A stretch of DNA of 64,000 nucleotides from Acetobacter sp. 46_36 (GCA_001917135.1 MNTT01000015.1:62001-126000), one strand, 5' to 3'. Positions 16,121 to 25,258 are shown, counted from the first letter of the stretch. The notes: generated by a model not told the origin, from the letters alone. Translations and numbers: made by a program.

Positions 16121-16843
16121 TTATGCATTATCAGCTGTTTCTTCAGCTTTAACTGCAACAGGTTCATCAACCTTTTTTAAACCGGCAGGCATCGGCAATT
16201 TGACGTCGGCAGTTTTTTTGATGGCATCGGTAACGCGAACCCATGCATTTTCAGCACCAGGTACGCCGCCTTTTACCATAATTAAACCGCGGGAAGCGTC
16301 AACCGAAACAACCTTCAGGTTCTGAACGGTTACGCGTTCATCGCCCATATGTCCGGCCATTTTCTTGCCTTTAAATACCTTGCCCGGATCCTGTCTTTGT
16401 CCCGTAGAACCGTGCGAACGGTGCGTCAGAGAAACGCCGTGCGTCGCTTCCAAACCGGCAAAGTTATGACGCTTCATAACACCGGCAAATCCTTTACCGA
16501 TGGAATTAGCACATACATCAACATATTGCCCCGGCACAAAATGTTCGGCAGACAATTCGTCGCCAACCGACAACAGACAGTCTTCGGAAACCCTGAATTC
16601 AGCCATTTTCTTCTTCGGCTCAACATTAGCCTTGGTAAAGTAGCCTTTCAGCGGCTTCGACAAATTTTTCGCTTTCACAGCCCCTGTTCCAAGCTGAACA
16701 GCGCTGTATCCGTCTTTTTCGTTTGTTCTGACATTAACGACTTTCAAGCCTTCGACCGCCAGAACCGTTACCGGAACATGAGTGCCGTCAGCTTCAAAAA
16801 TCCTTGTCATTCCAAGTTTTTTTGCGATAAGACCAGTACGCAT
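16121..16843 (-). CDS. rplC: 50S ribosomal protein L3
   Basis: A 240-residue protein with the L3 signature GFAGVMKRHNFAGLEATHG (residues about 118-136) and the GSTGQRQDPGKVFKGKKMAGHMG loop near the peptidyl-transferase centre. It has an acidic C-terminal tail (VDEPVAVKAEETADNA) beyond the core. Confidence 0.97.
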   Translation of the reverse strand: MRTGLIAKKLGMTRIFEADGTHVPVTVLAVEGLKVVNVRTNEKDGYSAVQLGTGAVKAKNLSKPLKGYFTKANVEPKKKMAEFRVSEDCLLSVGDELSAEHFVPGQYVDVCANSIGKGFAGVMKRHNFAGLEATHGVSLTHRSHGSTGQRQDPGKVFKGKKMAGHMGDERVTVQNLKVVSVDASRGLIMVKGGVPGAENAWVRVTDAIKKTADVKLPMPAGLKKVDEPVAVKAEETADNA

Positions 16844-16899
16844 TATTATTTTTTCCTTTTCAATAGGTTGATTTTATCTTTCAAAAACCAACATTAAAA

Positions 16900-17208
16900 T
16901 TATAACTTAATTTCTACGTTTACGCCGGCCGCCAAGTCTAATTTCATCAGAGCATCAACGGTCTGCGGTGTAGGATCTACAATGTCAAGAAGTCTTTTGT
17001 GAGTACGGATTTCAAACTGCTCGCGCGACTTTTTATCAACGTGAGGAGAACGGTTTACCGTAAACTTCTCGATTTTAGTCGGAAGAGGGATAGGCCCTCT
17101 GACATTTGCCCCGGTTCTTTTAGCCGTATGAACAATCTCCTTTGTCGACAGGTCGAGCAGGCGATGGTCAAAAGCCTTGAGGCGGATTCTTATGTTTTGT
17201 GTATCCAT
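16900..17208 (-). CDS. rpsJ: 30S ribosomal protein S10
   Basis: A 102-residue protein starting MDTQNIRIRLKAFDHRLLD and ending with the S10 family pattern. S10 is part of the small-subunit head and, with NusB, of transcription antitermination complexes. Two adjacent ATG codons occur (17211 and 17208); I use the second, which fits the family. It is the first gene of the operon: no tuf, fusA, rpsG or rpsL lies upstream, where a plus-strand gene begins instead. Confidence 0.96.
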   Translation of the reverse strand: MDTQNIRIRLKAFDHRLLDLSTKEIVHTAKRTGANVRGPIPLPTKIEKFTVNRSPHVDKKSREQFEIRTHKRLLDIVDPTPQTVDALMKLDLAAGVNVEIKL

Positions 17209-17591
17209 CATTTTAACACTTTTCCTATAACTAAATGGCAAATAACACCGCTATGGGCCTTGCCATTTAAAAAATTACTGCAGACTTTTGCAACAACCGG
17301 TCTGCATTATGGGTTATATTTGTTTCGCAAGAAAGTTAATACTTCCTTAACATTTGTTGCGTTGCCTTTGTAACATTTAAATTTTATAATTGCAATAAAA
17401 AAATGCACAAAAAATCAAAAAAATTCATTTATTTTTGCTTTTAAACCCCGCACAAAGATTCGGTTCACGCACATTTAGACAAAATACATGATTTTCTGTT
17501 TTTAGCCGTTGATTGTCAAAACCCACTTTATTTTAAAACGGCAGCTATTATTTATTATGCAGCATCAAACTGCATAGACCGGGGGTTTCAT
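17209..17591. other. Divergent intergenic region before the S10 operon
   Basis: This 383-base A/T-rich gap separates rpsJ (minus) from the secreted-protein gene (plus). It holds the S10 leader hairpin and, on the plus side, a hairpin TATGCAG/CTGCATA near 17557-17577 just before the ribosome site of the next gene. I see no reading frame that I would support. Confidence 0.5.
17233..17268 (-). promoter_or_regulatory. S10 operon leader hairpin
   Basis: A perfect 9-bp inverted repeat AAATGGCAA/TTGCCATTT (17233-17241, 17260-17268) lies 25 bases before the rpsJ start. No T run follows. It may be the leader element through which a ribosomal protein controls the operon. A possible promoter, TTGCAA-17-TTAAAT on the minus strand, lies at about 17265-17293 and overlaps it. 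Confidence 0.5.
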
Positions 17592-18044
17592 ATGTTGACA
17601 ATTCTTTTAACTTCAATCGTTCTTACCGCCGCTCCGGGCGAACCGACCGAAATAATCGGAACAGCTGCAACGCCGGACGGCGGACGCGACGAAATCACCG
17701 TCGAACAGCCCCAAAATGCGCCAAACCCTTTTGGTTATGTCGCTCCCTCGCCAAATTCGCAATTTCGGCCGCCTGCGGCAAATTCCGTTCCCTCTGCCAC
17801 CCCTCCTGCTATTCCAAATATTTCGGAACCAAGCTCGGATACGGCTGAAATTCCGTTGGTTAGCCAGTCCTCATCCGTCAATCCGCATAATATGAACCCT
17901 TTGGATTATCAGAACAAAATCGAAAATACAATCTATCAGGAAGGAGACCGTTTAATTGACGTCCAGTCAATTCCGCTCAAAGATATCAGCTCGGCCGTAC
18001 AACCTAACCTCCAGCCCACCATTACCGACTATCCGTCATTCTAG
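17592..18044 (+). CDS. Small Pro/Ser-rich exported protein, unknown
   Basis: A 150-residue protein with a short hydrophobic N-terminus (LTILLTSIVLTAAPG) that looks like a signal peptide with cleavage near residue 14. The middle (residues about 38-95) is low-complexity, rich in Pro, Ser, Ala and Asn, and likely disordered. The C-terminal part (NPLDYQNKIENTIYQEGDRLIDVQ) is more ordered. The ATG follows GGGGG by six bases. No family recognised. Confidence 0.6.
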   Translation: MLTILLTSIVLTAAPGEPTEIIGTAATPDGGRDEITVEQPQNAPNPFGYVAPSPNSQFRPPAANSVPSATPPAIPNISEPSSDTAEIPLVSQSSSVNPHNMNPLDYQNKIENTIYQEGDRLIDVQSIPLKDISSAVQPNLQPTITDYPSF

Positions 18045-18054
18045 TTTTCTGATT

Positions 18055-18582
18055 TCAACCAAACCCAACGCTTTTCTTATAAATATAGCGCATGACTTTA
18101 TTAAACCAGCTGCGCCGGCCCAGCTCAAGTTTCAATACAGGAACTTCATAGTCCTCTCCGTATTTATACAAAAGATAGCAGGAACGATGCTGTCCGTCTT
18201 TCACAACCCCGTCAAAGTCCGTAATAATCACAAATTTTGCATCAAAACCGTCATTTTCAATGCTTTTTATAAGAGCATCATACTTTTCCGGTACCATTTC
18301 TTCATAATGAAGCACTTGCCTGTGCATACGGCAATAGTTGTCATAGCCGGCTGTATCGCCCAGCAAATATTTAAAAGGAGAAACTTCATTCAACGAACGC
18401 CCTGTTGCTCCGGAACCGTATTTTATATTTCCGACTCTCATCATCCCCAGTTCATAACGTTTCAACGTACGAAATTTAAGCCGGCGATTAAAAAACAATT
18501 CATCAATGACAAATCTCCTGTCCTTTAGCAGCATATCCGTACTGCCTAAAAAGAAACATCTTATTTTTTCATACAACCGCAT
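18055..18582 (-). CDS. ParB-like-domain protein, unknown role
   Basis: A 175-residue protein whose C-terminal half contains TDFDGVVKDGQHRSCYLLYKYG (about residues 125-146). This resembles the ParB/sulfiredoxin-type box in which a D-G-x-H-R motif binds nucleotide. Without partner genes (parA, DNA-binding half) it is unlikely to be a partition protein. Similar stand-alone domains are sometimes seen near surface-polysaccharide genes, but none is near here. I chose ATG 18582 (GGGG seven bases upstream); ATG 18594 is possible. Confidence 0.55.
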   Translation of the reverse strand: MRLYEKIRCFFLGSTDMLLKDRRFVIDELFFNRRLKFRTLKRYELGMMRVGNIKYGSGATGRSLNEVSPFKYLLGDTAGYDNYCRMHRQVLHYEEMVPEKYDALIKSIENDGFDAKFVIITDFDGVVKDGQHRSCYLLYKYGEDYEVPVLKLELGRRSWFNKVMRYIYKKSVGFG

Positions 18583-18636
18583 GGCAAACCCCATCCCCAA
18601 AAAGTCCCGCACCGGCACTTCGTACCGGTGAAAATA

Positions 18637-18656
18637 TACTTAACTATAGTTAAGTA
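18637..18656. promoter_or_regulatory. Perfect 20-bp palindrome, likely operator
   Basis: TACTTAACTATAGTTAAGTA is its own reverse complement. It lies 23 bases before the XRE regulator gene and 55 bases before the divergent ParB-like gene. This is where a dimeric repressor that controls its own promoter would bind. Confidence 0.65.
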
Positions 18657-18678
18657 ATAGTATTTGTCAAGATGATTT

Positions 18679-18936
18679 ATGATAGCCGTCATGAAAATAC
18701 GCGAAGCCCAGACATTTAGTGATGAAGTAGTTGATTTGCTTGTTCAGGAAAGAATAAGGCAAAACATCAGCCGTTATCGGCTGGCCAAAGAATGCGGCAT
18801 CACTGAAGCGGCACTGAGTTACATAGAGCGGCACGAACGCAGGCCGACGCTTTACACGCTGAAAATGATTGCAGACACTTTGAACATCCAACTGGCCGAC
18901 ATTATCAAAAACATAGAAAGAGAAAATGACACATAA
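18679..18936 (+). CDS. XRE-family helix-turn-helix regulator
   Basis: An 85-residue protein made of a single HTH_3 domain: ISRYRLAKECGITEAALSYIERHERRPTLYTLKMIADTLNI (about residues 34-74). It should bind DNA as a dimer. A perfect palindrome lies just upstream. No ribosome site is clear, so the start is uncertain; ATG 18691 would give an 81-residue protein. With no effector domain it may act as a simple autorepressor or control the divergent neighbour. Confidence 0.8.
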   Translation: MIAVMKIREAQTFSDEVVDLLVQERIRQNISRYRLAKECGITEAALSYIERHERRPTLYTLKMIADTLNIQLADIIKNIERENDT

Positions 18937-19008
18937 ACTCGCCGGCCCCAAATCCATATGCCGGTTCTGCCATATCCTATAAAGCCAATATCGATAAACA
19001 AAATAAAA

Positions 19009-19033
19009 AAGGCATCTTATACCAAGATGCCTT
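19009..19033 (-). terminator. Terminator of tRNA-His
   Basis: A 10-bp stem AAGGCATCTT/AAGATGCCTT (19009-19018, 19024-19033) lies seven bases past the tRNA 3' end and is followed by TTTT on the minus strand. Confidence 0.85.
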
Positions 19034-19039
19034 CTACAA

Positions 19040-19116
19040 TGGGGCGGACGATCGGGCTCGAACCGACGACAACCGGTACCACAAACCGGGGCTCTACCAA
19101 CTGAGCTACGTCCGCC
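19040..19116 (-). tRNA. tRNA-His (GTG)
   Basis: The full cloverleaf is visible on the minus strand: acceptor GCGGACG/CGTCCGC, D arm with AGCTCAGTTGGTAGAGC, anticodon loop TTGTGGT with anticodon GTG, and T arm with GGTTCGAGCC. The extra 5' G paired to C73, specific to tRNA-His, is present, and CCA is encoded. Confidence 0.97.
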
Positions 19117-19271
19117 ATCAACTTTGCTTTGGAACTTTTACATACAATTATTTATAAAGTCAAGCTAAAAAAACACAATTTTTTTTTATTCATAACATAA
19201 AATTAACAATTTATTTTCTTTTTCATCTCTATTATATAGAAAGTCATGATAAGGAAAGGATTCGCCATAAA

Positions 19272-20177
19272 ATGAACGCATTAAAAACGTTATGTATAGC
19301 TCTGTTGTCTTTGGGATATGCAACCGCAGCAAATGCAGCCGGAGGCACGTCTTCAATTGTTATTGACGCCCAAAGCGGAAACGTCCTGTATGCCGACAAG
19401 GCTGAAGAGCTTCGTTACCCGGCATCTCTGACCAAATTGATGACTCTCTATATAACGTTTAACGCGCTGGAAACCGGAAAGCTGAAATTTTCCGACAAAT
19501 TAAAAGTATCTTCCACCGCTGCATCCCGCTCGCCGTCAAAACTCGGAATGCCCGCCGGTTCATACATCGACGTTAAGACAGCCGTTGAAGCGCTGATTGT
19601 CAAATCAGCCAACGACTGTGCCACAGTATTGGCGGAAGCCCTGAGCCCCAGCGAAGCCGAATTCGCCAAACTGATGACCAAAACGGCACGCAAACTCGGC
19701 ATGTACCGCACAACATTCAAAAACGCCTCCGGTCTGCCGAATTCCGCTCAAAAAACAACCGCCAAAGATCTTGCCATCCTCGGCGCCGCCGTATACCACC
19801 ACTTCCCGCAGTACTATCACCTCTTTTCCTTAAACGAATTTCAATACAACGGCATGACATACAAAACCCACAACTATCTCTTAAACGATTCGCTGGGAAC
19901 GGACGGAATGAAAACGGGCTACACCGCCGCTTCCGGATTTAACATTTTGACCTCTGCCCGGCAGGGAAACTATCGCGTCATCGCCGTTACGCTGGGACAT
20001 AAAAAAGTCAAAGAGAGGGACGAAAACATTTCTAAAATGATGGAAATATCATTAAATTACATGCAAAAGAATCCCAATATCAATACGGCAAGCCTGCGCA
20101 GCGCTATTAACAGTTCTCTGCGTGGCGAAAAAACCAAAACTGCATACAACCACGCTTCGGCAGGATATCGCCGTTAG
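19272..20177 (+). CDS. D-alanyl-D-alanine carboxypeptidase (penicillin-binding protein, S11)
   Basis: A 301-residue protein with a signal peptide (LKTLCIALLSLGYATAANA, cleavage near residue 22) and the three S11 motifs: SLTKLM (SxxK, catalytic Ser near residue 55), SANDC (SxN, near 115) and KTGYT (KTG, near 216). It trims the terminal D-Ala from peptidoglycan stems in the periplasm. It lacks the long C-terminal membrane-anchor domain of E. coli PBP5/6 and ends soon after the catalytic domain. The next gene starts seven bases after the stop, so the two form an operon. Confidence 0.93.
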   Translation: MNALKTLCIALLSLGYATAANAAGGTSSIVIDAQSGNVLYADKAEELRYPASLTKLMTLYITFNALETGKLKFSDKLKVSSTAASRSPSKLGMPAGSYIDVKTAVEALIVKSANDCATVLAEALSPSEAEFAKLMTKTARKLGMYRTTFKNASGLPNSAQKTTAKDLAILGAAVYHHFPQYYHLFSLNEFQYNGMTYKTHNYLLNDSLGTDGMKTGYTAASGFNILTSARQGNYRVIAVTLGHKKVKERDENISKMMEISLNYMQKNPNINTASLRSAINSSLRGEKTKTAYNHASAGYRR

Positions 20178-20183
20178 TCAGTC

Positions 20184-20867
20184 ATGAGCGAACATATTCC
20201 ATACATTGTCGTCATAAACGGTGAAAAGGACACCGGACGTAAGACTGTATGTTTGGAATTGGCTTTAGTGTTGCTCTACAACCGGCAGAAAACTGCTGTC
20301 CTGCTGAACGAAGATTCGTCTCTGCGCCAGACATTCAATAACCGCCGGCAAAAATTTCCAACTCTGCCTCAGCCGGACATACTGGAACGAAACAGTTTCC
20401 CCCTCGCCGCTGCGCCGTATGATGCCGTAATAATCCCGGAAATATCTGCAACCGATGAATTGGCGGATAATGCGGCAACATTTATCACCCTGCTGCGCCA
20501 TAGCCGAAGCGGTATTAAAAAATTTCAACAAAACAAAGCATACCTCAACGAGGTTTGGGAGTTAAAAAAACGCATAGCGGCCACCCGGGGACACAGCCTG
20601 AATTGGGTTGTCTGCGAAAACAATCCTGACAGTTCTCTGCCTCTCCGACAATCGGCAGAGCTGGCACAAATGTCCCGCCTATACGGATTTCGTGCCGCAC
20701 CGCCGCTGAATTTCCGCCACCCTTACCAAAACGCCGTTTCCGGCATATCCGCACAGGACAAAACCCTCTCTCCCGAATTTTTTCCAGAGCTGGCAAAACA
20801 GCTGACTTATGAAGATATATGTGCCAAACGGGAAATTTTAAAACTTGCAGAATTTATTTTCAGCTAA
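20184..20867 (+). CDS. MipZ-like ParA-family ATPase with eroded P-loop
   Basis: A 227-residue protein whose order of motifs resembles MipZ, the alphaproteobacterial ATPase that positions the division plane. It starts with a deviant Walker A region, NGEKDTGRKTV (residues 12-22), where ParA proteins have KGGxGKST. Lys15 (signature lysine), Lys20 and Thr21 are kept but the glycines are lost. Further on, KAYLNEVWELKKR and LNWVVCENN (near residues 116-147) resemble the MipZ W-E-x-x-K and D-W-V-V-x-x-N segments. The assignment is by eye; it could instead be another divergent ParA relative. It follows a cell-wall carboxypeptidase gene, which fits a division role. Confidence 0.55.
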   Translation: MSEHIPYIVVINGEKDTGRKTVCLELALVLLYNRQKTAVLLNEDSSLRQTFNNRRQKFPTLPQPDILERNSFPLAAAPYDAVIIPEISATDELADNAATFITLLRHSRSGIKKFQQNKAYLNEVWELKKRIAATRGHSLNWVVCENNPDSSLPLRQSAELAQMSRLYGFRAAPPLNFRHPYQNAVSGISAQDKTLSPEFFPELAKQLTYEDICAKREILKLAEFIFS

Positions 20868-20946
20868 TAAATAATCTTTACAAGCGGTGCTTTTTGTTTT
20901 ATCGTGGGCACCGAAATTTGACATTTTTTAACGCAAAGGCAGCCAA

Positions 20947-22566
20947 ATGATAAAAATTGTTTCCACCTCTCCGTATACCGACCAAAAAATGGGCACCGCA
21001 GGCCTGCGGAAAAAGACCCGGATTGCTATGCAGGAAAACTATATTGAAAATTTTCTGCAAAGTATTTTCAATACGATTCCCAACTTGTCGGAAAAATCTT
21101 TTCTGGTCGGCGGCGACGGACGTTACCTGAATAAAGCCGCAATCCAAAAAATTATCAAAATAGCGGCAGCCAACAACGTTAAAAAGCTGTATGTCGGACA
21201 AAACGGCCTGGTGTCAACTCCTGCCGGCTCCCACATTATCCTGAAAAACAAACTTGACGGAGGGCTTATCCTGACCGCCTCGCATAATCCGGGCGGCATA
21301 GACGGAGACTTTGGCATTAAATATGCCACGGCTACGGGCGGACAATGCCAGCCAGCAGAGAGTCAGGCTATTCAGGAGCAGACGCTGTCCATCAGGGAAT
21401 ACAGGATTTCCGACTGTCCGGACATAGACTTGTCAACCGTCAGAACTGCCCGCTGCGAAAATACGGAAGTTGAAATCATTGACCCTTTTGCCGACTATAT
21501 TGAAATGATGAAAGGAATTTTTGATTTCGCCAAATTGAAAGAACTGCTGACATCGGATTTCCGTTTTGTCTTTGACGCTATGAACGGCGTTACCGGTCCC
21601 TACGGCAAAAAAATTTTTGAAGAAATCCTCGGCGCGCCTGCCGGCTCGGTTATCAATGCCGTTCCGCTGGAGGATTTTGGAGGCCTGCACCCCGACCCCA
21701 ACCTCATTTATGCCAAACACCTCGTTGACCTGATGTATTCGGAAGCGGCACCTGACTTTGCCGCGGCCAATGACGGAGACGGCGACCGCAATATGATTCT
21801 CGGTTCCGGTTTCTTTGTCAGCCCCAGCGACTGCCTGGCTATTTTAACCGATAACTATAAGCTCATTCCCGCATATAAAAACGGCATTTACGGCGTTGCA
21901 AAATCCGCCGCAACGTCAATGGCGGTCAAAAGGGTCGCCGATGCTTTGAAAATCGGCTACTACGAAGTTCCGACCGGCTGGAAATACTTTATTCACCTGA
22001 TGGATTCCAACCGCATTACTTTCTGCGGAGAAGAAAGTTTCGGCGCTGGAGCCGCCCATATCCGTGAAAAAGACGGCATTTGGGCTACCCTGTTCTGGCT
22101 CAGCATAATTGCTGAAACCGGAAAATCCGTAAAAGAAATTGCATTGGATCACTGGCGGAAATATGGCAGAAGCTACTATCTCCGCAACGATTTTGAAGGC
22201 ATCCCGCAGGAAACCGCCGACAAGCTTATGTCTGATTTGAAAGCCAAACTGCCTGCCCTCTCTGGAAAATCTTTCGGAAATTTCATTGTTTCCGACGCTT
22301 ATCCGTTCGTCTATAATGACCCCGTTGACCATACTTCAACCCAAAATGGACTGATTGTACACTTCACCGATGGTTCGCGCATTGTCTATCGCCTGTCCGG
22401 AACCGGAACCAACGGCGCTACGCTGCGCACCTATATTGAACGCTATGTTACCGATAAGCTTGAGGAAAACCCCGAAGATATGCTCCGGGAACTCTGCCGC
22501 GTTTCAAGGGAAATTTCCGAAATAACTTCACGCACCGGCAAAGAGCAGCCGGACATCGTTACCTGA
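20947..22566 (+). CDS. pgm: Phosphoglucomutase
   Basis: A 539-residue alpha-D-phosphohexomutase. The phosphoserine loop TASHNPGG (near residue 113) and the metal-binding loop NDGDGDRNM (near 277) are present, as are EESFGAG and the C-terminal phosphate-binding RLSGTGTNGATLR (near 480). It interconverts glucose 1-phosphate and glucose 6-phosphate for glycogen and surface sugars. The length and the start near PYTDQKMGTAGLRKKT match the glucose-specific Pgm branch. It lies 79 bases after the MipZ-like gene and 37 before cckA. Confidence 0.93.
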   Translation: MIKIVSTSPYTDQKMGTAGLRKKTRIAMQENYIENFLQSIFNTIPNLSEKSFLVGGDGRYLNKAAIQKIIKIAAANNVKKLYVGQNGLVSTPAGSHIILKNKLDGGLILTASHNPGGIDGDFGIKYATATGGQCQPAESQAIQEQTLSIREYRISDCPDIDLSTVRTARCENTEVEIIDPFADYIEMMKGIFDFAKLKELLTSDFRFVFDAMNGVTGPYGKKIFEEILGAPAGSVINAVPLEDFGGLHPDPNLIYAKHLVDLMYSEAAPDFAAANDGDGDRNMILGSGFFVSPSDCLAILTDNYKLIPAYKNGIYGVAKSAATSMAVKRVADALKIGYYEVPTGWKYFIHLMDSNRITFCGEESFGAGAAHIREKDGIWATLFWLSIIAETGKSVKEIALDHWRKYGRSYYLRNDFEGIPQETADKLMSDLKAKLPALSGKSFGNFIVSDAYPFVYNDPVDHTSTQNGLIVHFTDGSRIVYRLSGTGTNGATLRTYIERYVTDKLEENPEDMLRELCRVSREISEITSRTGKEQPDIVT

Positions 22567-22603
22567 CAGCAGGCAAAATAATTTTTCAGAAAAAGGCAGG
22601 CTT

Positions 22604-25258
22604 ATGTTCAAAAACGACCAGGATATCCGCCCGGACAAAATTTTGGAAGAACGTCTTCTTCTTCTCGTCTTTATGCTTACTGCAACCATTGTAAGCATAG
22701 GCTTTTTATTTGCCTATCCGGCATATCTCCGTCCGGTAATTTTGGCCGTATTCATCTTTATAATCCTGAGTATTTATATTGCCATTACGATTCTCCAGTC
22801 AGGCGAAACAGCAATTCTTTATGGCGGTTTGGCCAACGAAATCCTCAAAAACCGTAAAATATGCTATACAATCGTCAATGCCGACGGCAAAACCGTCTTA
22901 CAAAACGAGCTGGCTAAAAACTTTCTGCAAGGGCTTCCCGTTCTGGACTTTTTGGAAATGCACCTCGTTAATGACGAAAACAACCGCCAAAAGCTGAAAC
23001 AGCTTCGCACGTCCGCCGAACATTTGAAGGAAGACCGTCTGGAAGTAACGCTTAAATTTGATACCTCCACGATCTTCTCCGGGCAGGAATGGTATCGGGT
23101 CAGCCTCCGCCCCATCAGCCTCAATGCCGACGGCGGCGAAGAAATGGACCGTGCTTCGGGATTCGACCTCAAATACAACATTTATCTCCTGTGGAGCCTC
23201 GAAAACATCACTTCGGAAAAAACCATGGACGCCATTTTTCAGGAAGAACGGCGCGCTTTTTATAATTTTCTGAATTTCATGCCCATCGGATTGTATGTCC
23301 TCAACGCCAAAGGCAAAGTCGAATATGTCAATAAAACATTAAGCCGTATGTTAAATACGTCCAAAGAAAATATTCTCGGAAAAGGCATCACGGATTTTCT
23401 GCCGCAAAGCGCCGAAGGCGAACAGCGCCTGAACAACGCCTGTTCCCAATACACGGCATACGTCCGCAGTACTGACGGCGGCATTAGTGAATACCTTGTA
23501 AAGGTCGACCGCTTTAAACAGGGAAGCGAAGTCCAAACCCGCGGCGCAGTTATCGGCGGTATCCCGACCGATGCAAGCCTGAAACAGGCATACGAAGAGG
23601 CCGTTTCCGAAACCAACAGCATTTTTAACCTTTCCCCTTTCGGAATGATGCTGCTTGACACCGAGCTGGTTATCAAGCGCATCAACCAGCGATTTATGGA
23701 CATTCTCGGCATCCCCTCGTCCTCCCAGCCGTTAGATAACTACCTGTCAAACTATCTGGACGAAGACAGCATCGGAAAAATAAAAAAACAGTTGGCCGCA
23801 TTTGTTTCCGAAACCGATAAGTTGCAACCTGCTTATTTTGACCTTAACCTCAAAGAAAAAAACAAAAACCGGATACTCCGTTTATACATCTGCCCGCTTT
23901 TTTCTTCTCCGGTTCAAATTCGGGAAAACATCCGCGGCATTATTCTTTTCTGCCTGGACACGACTGAACAGAAGAACCTTGAAACTCAGTTTGCACAAGC
24001 TCAGAAGATGCAGGCAATGGGACAGCTGGCCGGCGGCATAGCCCATGACTTCAACAATCTTCTGACCGCAATGATAGGTTTCTGCGATTTGCTTTTGCAA
24101 AAGCACAGCATCGGTGATTCGTCATTTGCCGACATCATCCAGATTAAGCAAAATGCCAACTGCGCCGCTGAACTTGTACGACAATTGCTGCAGTTTTCGC
24201 GCAAGCAGCCTTTGCAGCCGGAACTGAGCGACATAACCGACATTCTCGTCAACTACACGCCGCTGCTGAAAAGAACCGTCGGCGAACAAATCGAATTAAA
24301 ATTCCGCCACGGCGAAAACCTCGACTGCATCAAAGTTGACAAAGTCCAGTTTCTTCAGGTCGTCCTGAACCTCTGCGTCAATGCCAAAGACGCAATGAAC
24401 AAAAAGGGCGCGCTTACCATCTCCACTCAGAAAGAAACATTGCTGGAACCATACCGTTTCGGCGCCGAGACGATAGAAAGCGGCAGTTTCATCCGCATGG
24501 ACGTTACCGACTCCGGCTGCGGCATCCCCTTAGAAAATATGTCGCGCATTTTTGAACCCTTCTTCTCCACCAAACAAAATGTCGTCGGTTCCGGAACCGG
24601 GCTCGGCCTGGCCACCGTCTACGGTATCGTCCGCCAAATGGAAGGTTTTATCAAAGTAAAAAGCACTGTTAACGTCGGCACCACCTTTTCGGTCTACCTG
24701 CCCGCTTACCCGGCCGAAACAGCCCCGCGCAAAGTTGACGCAGCCCTCACCCGCCGCGTTTTAAACGACAAGCGCGGCCGCGCCGTCCTGACCCCTGCAG
24801 AAATCAAATCGCCGCAAACCGACAGCGATAAAGTCATTTTAGGGCTCAGCCTGTCCGCCGCCGACGACTTGGCACAGATGCCGGAAAACATTGAAAATAC
24901 CCGTATCCTGCTGGTTGATGACGAAAACTCTGTCCGGACATTTGCCCTGCGGGCGCTCCGCAAAAAAGGCTACGACGTCGTCGGTTGCAGTTCTGCTGAA
25001 AATGCACTCGAAACACTTGAAAACGATAAGAATTTTCAGCTTCTGATTACAGATATGGTCATGCCCGGACAAAACGGCATCGAGTTGTCGCGTCAGGTCT
25101 TGGAAATGCTGCCTGACATAAAGATAATTCTTGCATCCGGCTACTCGGAAGACATTTTAAAAGGCGAATTTACCGACATCGACAATTTGTCTTTTATCCC
25201 CAAACCTTTCAGCTTAAGCGATTTAACCCAAAAAGTATATGAGGTCATGAAATCATAA
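22604..25258 (+). CDS. cckA: CckA-type hybrid sensor histidine kinase
   Basis: An 884-residue protein with two membrane segments (about residues 18-65), PAS-like regions, then the H-box GGIAHDFNNLLTAMIGFCDLLL with the phosphorylated His near residue 480. An ATPase domain (NAKDAM near 594, DSGCGIP, FSTKQNVVGSGTGLGLATV) follows. A C-terminal receiver (ILLVDDENSVRTFALRAL near 767, acceptor Asp in LLITDMVMPGQNG near 816) completes it. In Alphaproteobacteria CckA passes phosphate through ChpT to CtrA and CpdR, timing the cell cycle; those partners are not in the window. Its stop overlaps the hdaA start by one base (TAATG). Confidence 0.92.
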   Translation: MFKNDQDIRPDKILEERLLLLVFMLTATIVSIGFLFAYPAYLRPVILAVFIFIILSIYIAITILQSGETAILYGGLANEILKNRKICYTIVNADGKTVLQNELAKNFLQGLPVLDFLEMHLVNDENNRQKLKQLRTSAEHLKEDRLEVTLKFDTSTIFSGQEWYRVSLRPISLNADGGEEMDRASGFDLKYNIYLLWSLENITSEKTMDAIFQEERRAFYNFLNFMPIGLYVLNAKGKVEYVNKTLSRMLNTSKENILGKGITDFLPQSAEGEQRLNNACSQYTAYVRSTDGGISEYLVKVDRFKQGSEVQTRGAVIGGIPTDASLKQAYEEAVSETNSIFNLSPFGMMLLDTELVIKRINQRFMDILGIPSSSQPLDNYLSNYLDEDSIGKIKKQLAAFVSETDKLQPAYFDLNLKEKNKNRILRLYICPLFSSPVQIRENIRGIILFCLDTTEQKNLETQFAQAQKMQAMGQLAGGIAHDFNNLLTAMIGFCDLLLQKHSIGDSSFADIIQIKQNANCAAELVRQLLQFSRKQPLQPELSDITDILVNYTPLLKRTVGEQIELKFRHGENLDCIKVDKVQFLQVVLNLCVNAKDAMNKKGALTISTQKETLLEPYRFGAETIESGSFIRMDVTDSGCGIPLENMSRIFEPFFSTKQNVVGSGTGLGLATVYGIVRQMEGFIKVKSTVNVGTTFSVYLPAYPAETAPRKVDAALTRRVLNDKRGRAVLTPAEIKSPQTDSDKVILGLSLSAADDLAQMPENIENTRILLVDDENSVRTFALRALRKKGYDVVGCSSAENALETLENDKNFQLLITDMVMPGQNGIELSRQVLEMLPDIKIILASGYSEDILKGEFTDIDNLSFIPKPFSLSDLTQKVYEVMKS

